A stretch of DNA of 64,000 bases from Rotaria sordida (Eukaryota > Rotifera > Eurotatoria > Philodinida > Philodinidae): NCBI GenBank assembly GCA_905250125.1, contig CAJNOL010000032.1, positions 1 through 64,000 of the forward strand, read 5' to 3'. The notes beneath the pieces were generated by a model, which worked only from the letters and a program-made list of their open reading frames with translations, was not told the origin of the DNA and made no database searches. Positions within the stretch are counted from its first letter, which is position 1, and the number at the start of each line of letters is the position of its first letter. Made by a program: the position numbers and the translations under genes. This document shows, one piece after another, positions 1 to 13,300 of this stretch.

Positions 1-1459
1 CAATCCATCATAGCCAATGACGTTACCCAAAATATTTCACCTTGTGAACGTCTATGTTTAATAACCATAATAATTACATGACAGCTGATTATAGAAAATG
101 TCTCACTTTATTATTATGGAATACGTTTGCCAAATGTTATACTTCTCCTTTATTGATCCTGCTTTGATTAAGTTTGGGTAATGTAAATGTTTGTATACAA
201 TGATTATAGAACACAATTTATAGATGCGTAAAATTCTTGCCACACCATATTACGTCGCCATGTATTCGTTAAATCTCGAGTGCCACTATCGACTACTTCG
301 TTCTCAATAAGATGTAATTTTGTGGATAGAGAAATATACTCAACATGTCACTGTGTAATGTGTTAGTTATATAGTGCACTCCTTAATCGCTGATTGCATT
401 ATATGTAAATTGAAGTTCCTCTATTGTCTATACTGGATGATAGTAGTTCATATATAATAGGCATCCGAAGAAATAGTCTCATAGCATTATTTTTTAATGT
501 AAATGCTGAATTGCAATATTTCTTCATGACTAGTGTTGTAACTATGAAGATCACAAAATAATCATTATCTATGTTGAATAATAATATTATATTTTACTAT
601 GATATATAGTAAAAAAAAAACTATTAGTTTTATCTAGGTTATGCTTTAATACATTAAACAGGTATTGCGCTCCTTCATTGTCAATATTGTTCCGACGAAG
701 ATCATGTTCTTTCAATGTTTGTGTCGAATGATTATAATCGAGATCTTAGTAGTCGAACGAAAAATAACTCTCATTTAAATTGTTATTTAGTACAATACTG
801 AGAAATTCATTTTTTAGATTAAATTGTATATACTGCTATTAGATCAAGAATGACAATCAACTTCTCTTCTACTGCTGACAGTTAATTCTCAATACATGAG
901 TAAGTAACTGTATCATCAAAGTTATTATATGAAAATGTGGATCTTATATGAAGGAACGATGTATAAGATGAAGATTGAAGCGTGTTGTTTTGTGTAATAT
1001 GTTGGATTAATAGTAAACCATTTTTACTTAGTTATTTGATATGAGAGATTTAAAAAAGTATCGTAATCTCTACTCAACATAAACAATTCTCAATAGGCAA
1101 TTTATTTTAGTCTATGAACTACATTAAAGGTTGGAATAATACACTTAAATTTGTAACAAGTAATCCAATGGAAATAAGAAATGACTGTGTTGCTTTGATA
1201 CAATAGATTCACAAATAAAAACTGAAAAAATTATAATTTTCTCAGAGTTTTTTATAAATTGAATAGAATAGATTTTCAAAATAATGAAAAGAAAAGAGTT
1301 GACTATGTGATTTATTCGTATTTGTACAAATTAACGATGATAATAACTTAAAATGTATACTAAAAACCAATGAACTTAATTGAGAAGCAAATTACTCGAG
1401 GTATTATAGAGTCCCACTAACAAACAGTTCTTTTGTATCTTACATTAAGATAAAAAGGC
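1..1459. other. gene-less AT-rich DNA
   Basis: Stops are frequent in all frames and I see no exon-like blocks with splice signals. No recognised repeat or RNA gene was found here. Confidence 0.5.
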
Positions 1460-2255
1460 GAAGTAGATAGTGAACCATAAGTAACGCTACGAAAAAAAAA
1501 TTTGAAATATCTGCGCTTCGATTCAATCAATTGGACTGATTCTTTGGTTGGTCGAAGAAGTTTCTTTCAAGTTTTTTCTTCATAAGAATTAACTAAACGA
1601 ACATTAATATTACGTACTATTTTTGATTTTACTATAGAAATGTTACGTATTCTCCAGAAAGAAAAAACACATGTAAGGCGTTTCATAAAATATTTTCATT
1701 TATTACCGAGAGAATAACAAAAAAGAAATCAAAATAAACTATTGATTTTCACAGAGACAATTATCAGACCTAGTTTGTTTAATTGCTAAAACTCGTGTTC
1801 GACGACTAAAATGCATTATTGGAAGCCCTTTAGACACCGAATCATACACTTCCTTGCAAAAAACCAGTGTTTCATGCTTGACAATCTCAAATATTATAAT
1901 TATTGACCTTTAAACTAACTGGGTGTAATAATTTTTTCCTAGGCGCATCAATATAGTATGATTTATAAAGTTTGTTTTGATTTCTTATTTCCTATTTTTT
2001 TCGATGACTACTAGAAATAATCAATAGAACATCTCACATCTGTTTTTCTTTCTTAACAATAACTAACATTTTTTCTTGTGACGTCAACAATAATACCTAA
2101 TGGTAATGTTTGTTGAGATTATTCGTATGAAGAAAAACAAATGTTGACTAAACTCCTATCACCAATCAACGAATCAGCCCAATCGATTGAATTGATGCAG
2201 AGATATTTCAAAATTCTATCCTAAGGTTACGTATGGTTCATCCTGTAGTTATCAA
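1460..2255. repeat. long imperfect inverted repeat (foldback element)
   Basis: The left arm starting near 1466 (reading gatagtgaaccat, then gaaatatctgcg, then caatcaattggactgat) is matched by the reverse complement of the right arm ending near 2252 (atggttcat, gagatatttc, cccaatcgattgaatt). Arms are roughly 250-300 bp, diverged by small indels, around a central spacer near 1760-1990. No transposase reading frame is visible inside. It looks like a degenerate foldback or MITE-type element. Outer ends and target duplication are not resolved. Confidence 0.65.
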
Positions 2256-5200
2256 TCATGGAAAAAAATACATCTCTTTATTTTTAAGGACAGTCGATGC
2301 ACACGTTAATTTAAAATGAGCTGCTAACATACACTAGGCTATGGCTGCACCGGTTCAATATTTCTATTAATCGTTTGACACTTGATTTTTTTTTCTTGGA
2401 CGAATATTTCAAAACGTTTAAAATATGTGATCTTCTGTTTCAGAATATGTAGACGAATTATTCAAACATACAAAATAAGCAATGAGTCGAAATTTGTGCA
2501 ATAGTTTTGTTTTAGATGTTGCATTGCAATATAATGTTGTAGAGATTCGATTCTTTGTTTTTATTAGAAGAAGCAAAATATCTATAAAAGAATTGGATCA
2601 GTAATATTTTCCAAATATCACAAAAATCTTAAAACAAAACATTTCACAAAAATTCTTTTACAACTTCGTTCACAATTTTTGTATTCAAATATATTTATTT
2701 GACCTATTTTATTATCGACTTGATCTAACAAACAAGAAACTGAACAGCAAATAGTTTTCATTAGTAGTTCAATTTGAAGTTTAAGTTCTCTGGAAACATC
2801 TCAAAGAGAAGATGCTCCCTATTCAAATTAATATCGTTTAGAAGAGAACTTCATAAGCTTTCGTTTTCATATCAAAAAAATATTTTCGAACAACTTTTAT
2901 TTCGAAATAGAATTGTTTTACTTCCCTCTTATCACAAATTATGGGAAACCGACGGTACTAGAAAGTGCTCCGATTTCGTGTATGTCGATCGTTTTAAAAT
3001 GCATGGAATGTTTTCTTTTGATATAATGATAGCCTTCTATTCCTACATTATGCTAGGTACTTGACTCTATCTAACAAAAAAGAAGGACCAAATCTCTACA
3101 ATATTGCATTGCAGTACTATATCAAAAACAATATTAATGCAGGACATTAGCTTCATTCATTGTATTCTCAAAAGAGATTAAATTGAAAATCTACCTTCCA
3201 AATAAAAGTGAAGTACACTTGATATTAATTATAGATGTCTGTGATAGTATCAAATCATATACAGATGTTACGGAATAATAAATAAAAAAAAAGAAGTTTT
3301 AATTAATTAAGATTGTGGAAAATATGATAGACAAGCTCGATAGATAATCTAAGAAGAGATAACATAGTCATGTTATTAGGTCTTGTAATTGTTTCTTTCC
3401 AATTCTATACTTGATAGAAGTGTACGTCTAGACTAAACTGTTTTTTTTCTTTATCCATATTTTTTTTTGTTGATAATGTGTCACAAAAGTTTATAATATT
3501 TATTCAATTTCTTATTTATACGTATATAGATTTGCAATATATGATGGCAAAGCTGAGGCAAAAAACCTTTCTCAAAATAACTGTACATTATTTTTCTTTT
3601 TTAAATAATATCTAGGACTCAATCTATTCTCTTTTTTCTTTATTTCATGATAACCACATAGTCAAAACCAAACAAACTCTTTTATAAGAAACCCAAATGG
3701 CCATCCGATAGGCATTTCGACGTGTCGATTTAAGGTTGCCGTGAGCATTGAAATTTCAAAGGTACCCCTTGGATTCTCAATTTCCAGTAGATCGAAAGCT
3801 CGGCAATAGGTGAGTAAAACGCTGAGTTTTACTAACCAGCCGAACGATTTTTACCGAGATTCTTAGAAGGATAGTACTTTCAAAGTTGTCGTTTTAATAT
3901 TTGCTAACAATTTTAGAAAATTAAAAAAAGCTTTTTAACCGAATAAATCATCTTTTTTTGTGTATTTCTAACTGCAGAGTAGATTTTTCTTGGAGTCTCA
4001 GATGCCATATAATGAGTTTATTTGATAAAGAATTGATTTGTATGAGAAAGTATAAAATTAATATTAAGAAAATGTTTCAAACATTAAAAACGCAAAAATT
4101 CATCATGACTGTGTCTTTCATCATAAACACTTATGTATTCCGATCTAACTTAGTATTTTTCATCAGTTAATGTTAAATATTGTCTAGAAAGTTATAGAAT
4201 TAAGGAAAGTATATGTCGAACATAAATCACCCTATTTAGAGAGCTGAATGAAAGAAACATTTGTAAATCACTTTTTAACGTATCACAAAACCAAAATTAA
4301 CCTCACCACTTGAAACTGTTATTCTGCTAGAGTTACTTCTATTGAAGCACTTAATATTATCCTTCCAATATGTTTCTTTTCTCGAGTACTTGAAACTTCG
4401 ATGAGTATCGAGGAATCTAAAAGTGCTTGAACAGTTGAAAATGAATGTCTTATAGGATACAAATTTTCTAGTGGTCGGAATCCAGTGACTGTCGAAGGAC
4501 TCGAAATCAGAACAGAATGAACAAAAAATATATATTTCAAATTTTCGAACGTTCATCGCACGCATTGTATACTTCTTAAAATCTGCTTGGGAACAGAAAA
4601 AAATTGATCAAATTCAAGATTTATGATGTCAATAATGATGCCAACATGTAGATTTTAATGGTGATTGTTTATCGTATACATTACAGAATTAAATGATAAT
4701 ATATCACGAGTAACATTCTTTTCAAAAAAGTAACTATACTTTATACACCTTTTATTCGATTAATCGATTATTGATGACAGTTCACTCAATTCGTTATCGC
4801 TATATACACCTTTTTTTTTCTCTTCGGTCAAATGAAAGTGTAAATTTCATTTTGTAATGTTTCATTTATTGAAATATAATGACTCCACTTGGTGCTCATG
4901 CTTGACATTCTCTTCAATATCATTTATTATTCTATAGAAAGATTATATAGACAGACAAAAACTGTACATATATAAAGATAAGATATGTATATATGATGAC
5001 TAAACTAGTATTTCATTTTGATGATGTCATTGAAATGAGAAACAAGAATAGTTCATCATTACAAATAAATGATTATATATATATATACAATTCTAATAAA
5101 ATTAAACCAGTTATTAATAATGACTTAATTATATTCAAATTAAAATGTCATATGATAATTAATTTCGATAAAATCAATTTTTTCCTATAATAATATATAG

Positions 5201-6073
5201 AAGGAAATTTATATAAGTATCTCATTGTCAATCATTTTGCTGTTACATACTATTAATATCATTGACCTTCAAGGTCGGTGAAATATCTCGTATCTTGTCG
5301 ATCAATTGCTGTGTTTGTCATTTTATAACAACAAGCAAATCAAACATTGTGTATAATCCTTGTATGATACTATAGATGTATATAGAAAAAAAGAACAACA
5401 TCTTCTATGCGTTGACCTATCTTCAATTTTCTAGAAAGAAAATCTAGTTAAAATTCAAATAACTAAAAACAGAAAAATTCGATATCAATAATCAATATAT
5501 TTATTCCATACAAAAATAAGAAGATTTAGATTTAGAAAATATTTTATTTTGTCGAATATTTTTGACGAGTAGATGAGTTTTTTTTCCTCTTCCATAGACT
5601 TATTTACAAGGACAATGTCTGCTAAGAAAATTATTCTTATGTCTGTTAGCCTTGGCGTAGAACATTGATAGATAGTAGAACTCGACAACGAACGGCATGT
5701 TTAGCAACCGATTTTTTTTCCTTTCTTCCCTTTTTTTTTTTTTCTTTCTCGTTCATTACGTGCCAACGAAAGTGTATAGTCCACAAAAGAAAAAAAAAAA
5801 TACGGAGACGTTTGTTGTTCCTCTAGTGTATTCTATCATCCTCATCACTATGTTACGACGAAAACTCTTTTTCTTTCTCTCTCTCTTTCCAGGAAAATCT
5901 TTTCTATCATTTTTTTTTAGTCCATGTGTTATTCTATCGTTATTATACAAACAGAAACAAAAAAAAAGCAAGAAATCAGAAACATTTTTATTATAAATCA
6001 TCATAAGATATTTTATAAACTTTGTAGATATATGATGACAACCATAAAGTAGTTAATTTTTAGTTTTATTTAA
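2256..6073. other. gene-less region upstream of the 6074 gene
   Basis: The short open frames here have no recognisable domain or splice partners. A GC-richer patch at about 3690-3860 contains a hairpin (listed separately). From 5700 to 5980 the plus strand has T/C-rich runs and then A-rich runs; together with its position just upstream of the gene at 6074 this suggests promoter or 5'-leader DNA, which is inference. Open frames across this tract are low-complexity artefacts. Confidence 0.4.
3812..3856. repeat. imperfect hairpin in a GC-richer patch
   Basis: The sequence tcggcaataggtgagtaaaac is followed after a short loop by gttttactaaccagccga, giving a stem of about 18-20 bp with a few mismatches. 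It sits in a 150-bp stretch that is less AT-rich than its surroundings. Function unknown; it may be the end of an old mobile element. Confidence 0.45.
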
Positions 6074-7159
6074 ATGCATTTTGATACAAGATTATTCATA
6101 TTTATTATTATTATTAATATAAGATCGAATTTTGGTCAATATTCTGATGATCAAAGTTATTTATCATCGATTGAATTCAATCGTGGTGGTAGTTCAACAA
6201 ATCTGATATTTTCATCACCACATGGTGGTTTTCTTGGTGCTAATTTAACATTAAAAAAACTAGGAAAATCATTGAATAATGAAACATTAACAACCATACT
6301 ATGGCAATTACCTGTAGCTGGTTGTTATAATGATACTTTAAAACAATGTGTATACACATTAAAAGATTGTTTACAATCGCATAATCAAATACTTACCTAT
6401 CATCCTGATGCAAGATGTGTTATTGATCGTAGTTCAACATTATCTATGTATTTATTAACTAAAGCTATAGCTCAATCATTTGTATCACATTATCATCCAT
6501 ATACAATATTAAATAAATTAACTCGTCAATATGTTGATCCAGCTGAAGATTTACTTCGAGGTACATTTTTACTCGAAAGTGCTATTCGTGCATATATGGA
6601 TTATCATCGATTAATAGCTATGGCTAAAGAAGCTATACGTTTACCTTCACGTGGTCTATTTATAGAATTTGTTTTTCATCGAAATTCTCAAACAGTACAA
6701 CTTGGTTATGGTTTTGATCCATTACAATCATCTACTATGAGTAAACCATCGGAATCAACCATGTACGAACTTATATCACGTTCGGGACCTAGTGTTATTA
6801 CGGGAAATAATTCATTGAGTTATTTTTTACGTCTTAATGGCTTTGACTATATTATTCCCATGGAACAATTACAACAACAAAGACAAATCCGATATCGTTT
6901 ATCAACTTATTCAACACGAATGCATGCTGATCAACGATTTAATGCAATTCTGTTTTCTTATCCAATCGAACGGTTAAGGAAACATTCAATTGAACAAGAA
7001 GCAAAACGTATTGCCAAGGCTATCGAACAATTTATACAAACTAATAATATCAGAATTCTTTCTTCTTTTGCTTCATCTTTATCCGTTGTTAATCGAATTA
7101 CGTGGTTGTTTTTGTTATTCTTATCACAATTTCCTAATATGTTGTACATTTATCATTGA
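6074..7159 (+). CDS. secreted N-formylglutamate amidohydrolase-like protein
   Basis: A single-exon frame of 361 residues. The first ~21 residues are a clear signal peptide ending near NFGQ, so the product should enter the secretory pathway. Near residue 50 is the SSPHGG motif typical of N-formylglutamate amidohydrolase-like proteins. Other family-like features are a CVIDRS segment near 120, the block LFIEFVFHRNSQTVQLGYGF near 200, which resembles the conserved His-containing strand ending in LGY, and a C-terminal YRLSTYSTRMHADQRFNAI segment followed by a basic helix, as in the GGYxT...H region of the family. Bacterial members hydrolyse N-formylglutamate in histidine breakdown; secreted animal homologues are poorly characterised, so the substrate is unknown. 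The extreme C-terminus is hydrophobic (WLFLLFLSQF) and could be a GPI-anchor signal or tail anchor. It is convergent with iRhom, the two stops being about 210 bp apart. Confidence 0.6.
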   Translation: MHFDTRLFIFIIIINIRSNFGQYSDDQSYLSSIEFNRGGSSTNLIFSSPHGGFLGANLTLKKLGKSLNNETLTTILWQLPVAGCYNDTLKQCVYTLKDCLQSHNQILTYHPDARCVIDRSSTLSMYLLTKAIAQSFVSHYHPYTILNKLTRQYVDPAEDLLRGTFLLESAIRAYMDYHRLIAMAKEAIRLPSRGLFIEFVFHRNSQTVQLGYGFDPLQSSTMSKPSESTMYELISRSGPSVITGNNSLSYFLRLNGFDYIIPMEQLQQQRQIRYRLSTYSTRMHADQRFNAILFSYPIERLRKHSIEQEAKRIAKAIEQFIQTNNIRILSSFASSLSVVNRITWLFLLFLSQFPNMLYIYH

Positions 7160-7368
7160 TAATATCTCTATATTTTATTGCTGATAAAAATTAATAGGCT
7201 ATGCCAGAGAAAGAGATACACAATTAACTATTTTATTATATCGATTGAAAAAAAAAAGGGAAAGAAAACACAAATCAATCAGTGATAGAAATAAAGTTAG
7301 ACAAAAAAAAACCAAAATCAAATTCAATCGATTCTTTTGTATCTGACAAATTTCGATAATGTTTTTCT

Positions 7369-10300
7369 TTAGATCAGATCAGGTTTTTCATTGCCACATA
7401 TTTTTCCAAATGGACAACTAAATAATGTACATGATTTACATTTAAATGGTACTGTATAAAAAAGTACAATTAATGAAATAAATAAAGCAATAACAATTGC
7501 TAATGATGTTGTAACAATAACAAGACGATGAACATTTTTTCGAAAATTAACGTCAGGAAAAACAATCATATTTAACATAAAACCAATAAGAAAACCAAAA
7601 CATTGTGAATAATTATCAACTAATGGTAATAAACCAACAGTTAATAAAATAAATAAACATATAATAATTTTAAAAAATGGTATCCATGGACGTTTTAATG
7701 AACGCCAACCAAGAAATAATTCACTTAAATAACAAGCAAGTATAGCTAATTGACCACCACCAGGTCCAACTTGTATTGAATCACGTAAAAATAATCCACT
7801 AGCTAAACTTCCAACAAAACCAGATACAATATATATGATCATTACACGTATACAACCGGCTAGTTTTTCTAATGGACGCATTATTGTATATTGAAATATA
7901 ATTGTTATTAACAAATGAATTAAACTAAAGAAATAGATTTATTTTTCAGATTAATTACAGAAGAAAATTTTTTTTTCTTTTTTACCCAGCATGAATAAAA
8001 ATAACAGTCCAAAAACGATAAACTTGATCAGGTACACGAACTAAAAGAAAATATATACAAATAAGATAAAGAATAATAAATCTAATTTTTTATTCATTAC
8101 CAACAAAAAATTCTAGCATACCACATACACTTTGTATACAATCAACCTAAAATAGACATTAATTTATTTTGTTTTTCTAATCAATAAAATGATCATCTTA
8201 CTTGAGAACATAAATGAGCTCGTTGATGAAAAATACCACGTCGACGTCTACAATCATCTCTTGATGTTAACACACAATCTCCAAGTACACCTGTACAACA
8301 AGGTCTCGCTAGAAAAAAAAAATGACTATTAATACACTCCTTGAGGGAACAAATTGTGAAACACGATGCAGCTGTTGTTTCTAATCACTAGGACTATGTT
8401 TTATTCTATTTATTTTGAGATACATATATTCACCATTTTCTTTACTGTATCCTTCAGAAATGCAATCAGAAAATAGTTCATATATTATAACGAGACATCA
8501 AACTATGATCGTATATCAACAACGTCTGTCACGGTGTATGAAATGTTTTCATGGTTGTCTGCCACAGTATGTGACATTCGGATGGTTATGTCTGTCATGG
8601 TCTATGAGATAGACAGGAGTGGATCCAAATTTGTATCCCTATACTTCAATACTTCTTTTAGATCGTGTTTCACAAAAATACTAATAATTATTTCAATATG
8701 AAAATTTTTTTAAAAATATACCTATATTTGTACATTGCATATGTGGATATAAAGATATATTATTTGATATTCGATTATAATCTTGTTCAAGACAAATCTA
8801 AAAATAGAACATATTATCAACGAACAATTAAAACTAATGCTCGAAATGAAAGAAAAAAAAAACAAATTTAGAGTTCTAGAAAACTCATTGAAGTTTAATT
8901 AATTTATAAAAATACTTAAACTCTTTCACTCAATAGAAGACCTTGAATTTTTTATTGTGTTACATTTATTTACATAATTTTTAATTAAAAGAATTTTTCG
9001 AAAAAATTTTTTTAGATTTTAAACTCAAAATCCTTACTGCTAGACATATTCTGATGTAAAAATACTAATTAAAATTTCAACTTTGCGAAAAATCAATGAA
9101 TTAAAGCAAGTCTTCTATTATGTCGAACGCACCACTTTTCCAAGAGAAACTTTCCATTGGGGGAAGGAGCTTATTATAAACAGGCCATGTAGTTGTCTTA
9201 AATGACTGAAAGAAATACAACAGACAATTTTCTGAGAACATGATGATAAACATAACTGTCGCTTTTATGCTTATCATACATTTCTGTAAGTGTTTTATTC
9301 AAAATTTTCAGTATCCCTACCAGAAATGTTGCATCAAATAATCTCGTTAAATAAATTTTCTCCATGAAAAATAGAATTTCTTTTACCATACTCAACTACT
9401 TATGTAACCTTGCCTATCTATGGAAATGATATGATGGAAAGTATTTTACAAGAGATTTTAACTCATATATCATTCGATATAACTCGATAAACTGATCCGA
9501 AATATCATTGTTTTCGTAAAATTAATGATTACGAAACCAAAGGCAAGTTTTCTTAGAAGATCTTAACATACTCAGTGTTTGCTAGTGCAATATCGTGCTA
9601 GGACCAACAATAAATTATTTATGCAAGCTTACAAAATCTCTTAGTTTTTGAAATTTTCTCCTCATAGAAGATATCATGATTTCACAAGATGATTTTTAGA
9701 TTTTTCTCTATTGAGGCTGTTATTCACATTCAGAACCAGTAAGAAAGTTACAAGAAAAAAAAATTATCGCAGTTTTACTTTGTTTTTCTCAAACTAAAAT
9801 TATAAATTACAAAAACAAATTTTATATAAAGCATTCACTTAATATAAGATAGTAAAACATTACGTGTTGTGGGTGTTCAATGCTTTTGTTGCAAGAGGAT
9901 AATACTAATAATACTTCTAATTCATTAGACAATAATTTTATATTACAATCTGAAACATATTTGTATATGATTTTATTTCTGCCTCATGAAAAACTTCTTA
10001 ACTATGATGAACAATCAATAAACGATATACATGAATATTCCAAACAAGCAGATTATCAAATCGTATTTTTTCCATATTTTTATAAGGTTGCAAAAATCAG
10101 TCAACAAAAGCTTTGTATATTGTTTATAATATACAGTTCTCTATTCCAAACAATGACATTAATCATATTAATCATCATATACGAACCAGAAGACACCAAG
10201 AATGTGTAAAATCAGCTGAAACTAATCACTATGAGATTTATCACTGTCAATGTAAGTGATAATATCTATATGTTAGTTATTGGTTTTCTTTCAACGAAAA

Positions 10301-13300
10301 CAATATATATCACATTTAATATAACAAACATCTGAATTTAACCGAAGTAAAAATAATTCATATTATTTAAAAAGATAGACCATAGGTTCTGACTTGTTTT
10401 GTTTATTAGATATTTTCATACTAATAAATCTTCTTATATAATAAGAAAGTTATTAGCATAGAAATGTCTATTATATCTAAAGGTAAATTAATCAGTAATA
10501 TTTTAATCATTAAAAATGTGAATAGCAAACGAACTATAAATAAAACAATCAATTCACATTTTGAAATCACTTTTGAGTTGTTCTATAATGAATATAATAT
10601 TTAATACGTTAACTAGGTATAACTGTTGTCGTGTATTAATTCTGTGTTTGAAAGGAAAGAATCATACTTAGGAAATAACTAACATTCTTCTCTTTTGTGT
10701 TGAAAATCATTAAGAAGGAAAATAAGTCGAATATTAAAAATAAAAAATTAATGGAAGACTTGCCGTACACTAGAAACTCTTAGAATGAAACAGTTTATGA
10801 AATTAATCAAAAATTTAATACATTTAAAAAGAATTGAAGTCAAAGAAAAGTTATTTTTCAATTGTAAGATTTATTATCCAAATAGAATTCTTCCCTTTCA
10901 AAAATAGAATTAATGTACGACAATGGTTATATCTAATTAACAGATTAAATATCCAATTTATTATAAAATAATTCCTAAATGGTTTTGATTTATATATATG
11001 GATAGACATTACTTTTTCCCTATAAAGATTATTCTACATCAACATTTATTAAGCGAAATGAGTTAGGATTTTTTGACCTATCCTTTATATTAAATTATCG
11101 ATCATAGGATTAATATGTAAAAGACAAAATTGCTTATGTCAAGAAAATTTTGAAATATTTTTTAAGATAACAATCACTCAATTGCTTCTTTTGTTTCGAA
11201 TAAAAACTTTTTTCCTAATGTATTTCTAATTTTTTCGAAAATCGAATATCATAAGCTTGCATATATTGAAGAATAGTTGATGAAAATTTATCATAGAATG
11301 ATTTAAAATTTTTTTGAAGTATTCACAATATACGATACGATCAATTATCGGAGATACACTCTGATGTGCTATCAACTTTTTTTCTTCTAATTTTGTGATT
11401 AATAAAAATAAAACTTGTTTACAATAACATCTATAAACCCATGATTTATTTTTTTGAAAATTTTTTGTTTTAAAATAATTTCATACAAATGGTAATAAAA
11501 GCAATGTTTTTTTTTTATAAATATAATATAGGTATCATCTCTTTGCCGAAATTCTCCTTAATTGTTACTCACAAATCTATGTAATACCTCGAAATTAAAT
11601 AACTAAGTTAATAACTCGATCATAGTTTTTGTATTTACTTCCGTAGAGATTTTGCTAGAATTAGAATGCTAAAATAAATATTGCTCTCGTGATGTTGAGA
11701 AGAATAGAAACGGGCATATGAATGTTAAGATTATGTATACATCTCATTTGAATATGCATGTAAATCAATTTTTGATTATTCGGAACTTTGATGAATGACT
11801 ATTGTCACGAGAGTAAATATTCGGAAAGCAACTATTCTAAATTCATATAGAACATACTGGCCATTTAATAATATTTGCTGACCATTTAAAAATTTTAGAA
11901 TCAACAATTGTCCATGTCCATGAACTTTCATCTTCTCGTCGAACATTTCCAATTAATTTTTTTGTACAAGTTCTAAAGAAATTAATATTAATTAAATAAG
12001 AAATCTTATGTATTTTAATTACTCTGGTGTAAGACCACATACAGCTGGATAGATAACATTATTTTCTTCTGTTAAATTTTCACTTTTTAATGGTGTTCGA
12101 TACCATGTTAAACCAGCGCGTGGCTAAAGAAAAAATAAATCATTTTTTTTTTTCTATCTTTTATAAATAAAATTATGCATACAAGACATTGTTGTGGAAG
12201 TGTTTGCATACAACGACCTGTTGTTGAATCTATACAACAACCAGACATTGTTTCTAATCTTGCTTGTTTTTCATATCGATTATTAACTTCATCATGTCGA
12301 CGTATACATGGAGTATATTTAGCACCTAAACGAATTAAATCAGCTGGATGTGGACCAAACCATATATTCATTGTTAAATCATATCGTTGTTGACTAAAAA
12401 TTGAAGTATTATTCTAAGAGAAAAACGAAAAAAAAATTATATTTTTCTTTTTGTTTTATTCGTTCTTCTAAAAAACAACACAAAATATAAAACAAATAAA
12501 TATTTACAGATTGTATTGATGTTAATGGAGCATAACCATATACAATTAATGAAACAATACAAACAAGAATTTGTACAAATGTTACCCAATATGTAAAATA
12601 AGGACGATATGAATGTTGAATTTCAACTAATTTTTTTGATTGATGATGTTTACAAGACAAATGAGAAATGATTTTTTTCAATGGTCGACTTTTATTGACA
12701 GCTATAAAAAAAAGAAAGAAAAAGTTTTTTATTCAATTTATGGAAAAAAAAATTATTACTACGTGATGTTACGTTCTTTCTTGAAGTTTGAGGAAAATCA
12801 TTATCAGTTTGTGTACATTGAGTACTAAATATTAAAAAAAAAATTTAACGTTTTTTTTTTTTTTTGGTTTCTTCTCATCTATCTTTTCTTTACCAAGGAC
12901 GTAGATTACCACTATCATTTTCATCGAAATCATTCCGTTCATTTGTATCTGGTTTTGTTAATATAATATTTTTTAAACATAGATCAGTTCCATTCGATTG
13001 TTCGTCTTCATCATCTTCCTATAAGTAAAATGAATAAATTTTTATTTTTTTTAAAAACTTCAATAAAAGCAAGAAGAAAAAAAATCCATTGTTAATTTAT
13101 AAAAAAAAAAGCAGAAACACACACACACACACGCAACGATATTATTATTAACCTCATCATATAATGTAGATGCTCGCAGGGATTTTGCGCGTGGCATCTC
13201 GTTTACCTTTAAATAATGATTAATTATCAAAAAGAGATTAAATAAATCTTAGTTTTTAAAAACTTACAACAAGTAAATTACGAACACCAGTTACAGCTCG

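Larger units (their letters stand above)
8309..11857 (-). other. 3.55 kb intron of iRhom
   Basis: This is far longer than the 50-90 bp introns elsewhere in the gene. It contains a MITE-like element (11678-11822), a ~33-bp tandem repeat (8527-8612) and an open frame at 9880-10209 of no recognised family. The flanking exons differ by one nucleotide in phase and the alignment to known iRhoms lacks the short Cys-containing segment between KWP and RPCC, so a microexon probably lies here; I could not find it by eye. Confidence 0.6.

Noticed and set aside
2774..3064. 96-codon plus-strand frame
   Set aside because: No recognised family, no splice partners and no signal peptide; it may be chance.
5697..6004. 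Open frames on both strands of 80-99 codons
   Set aside because: They are made of T/C and A homopolymer tracts (runs of Phe/Leu/Ser or Lys) and have no domain; typical of low-complexity promoter DNA.
6074..7159. Horizontal transfer from bacteria for the N-formylglutamate amidohydrolase-like gene
   Set aside because: It is intronless, but its codon use is as AT-rich as its neighbours and similar secreted proteins are known in animals; the sequence alone does not support recent transfer.
9880..10209. 109-codon plus-strand frame in the iRhom intron
   Set aside because: Isolated, AT-driven composition, no recognised domain and no supporting exon; in such AT-rich DNA a frame of this length is unusual but not enough for a gene call.
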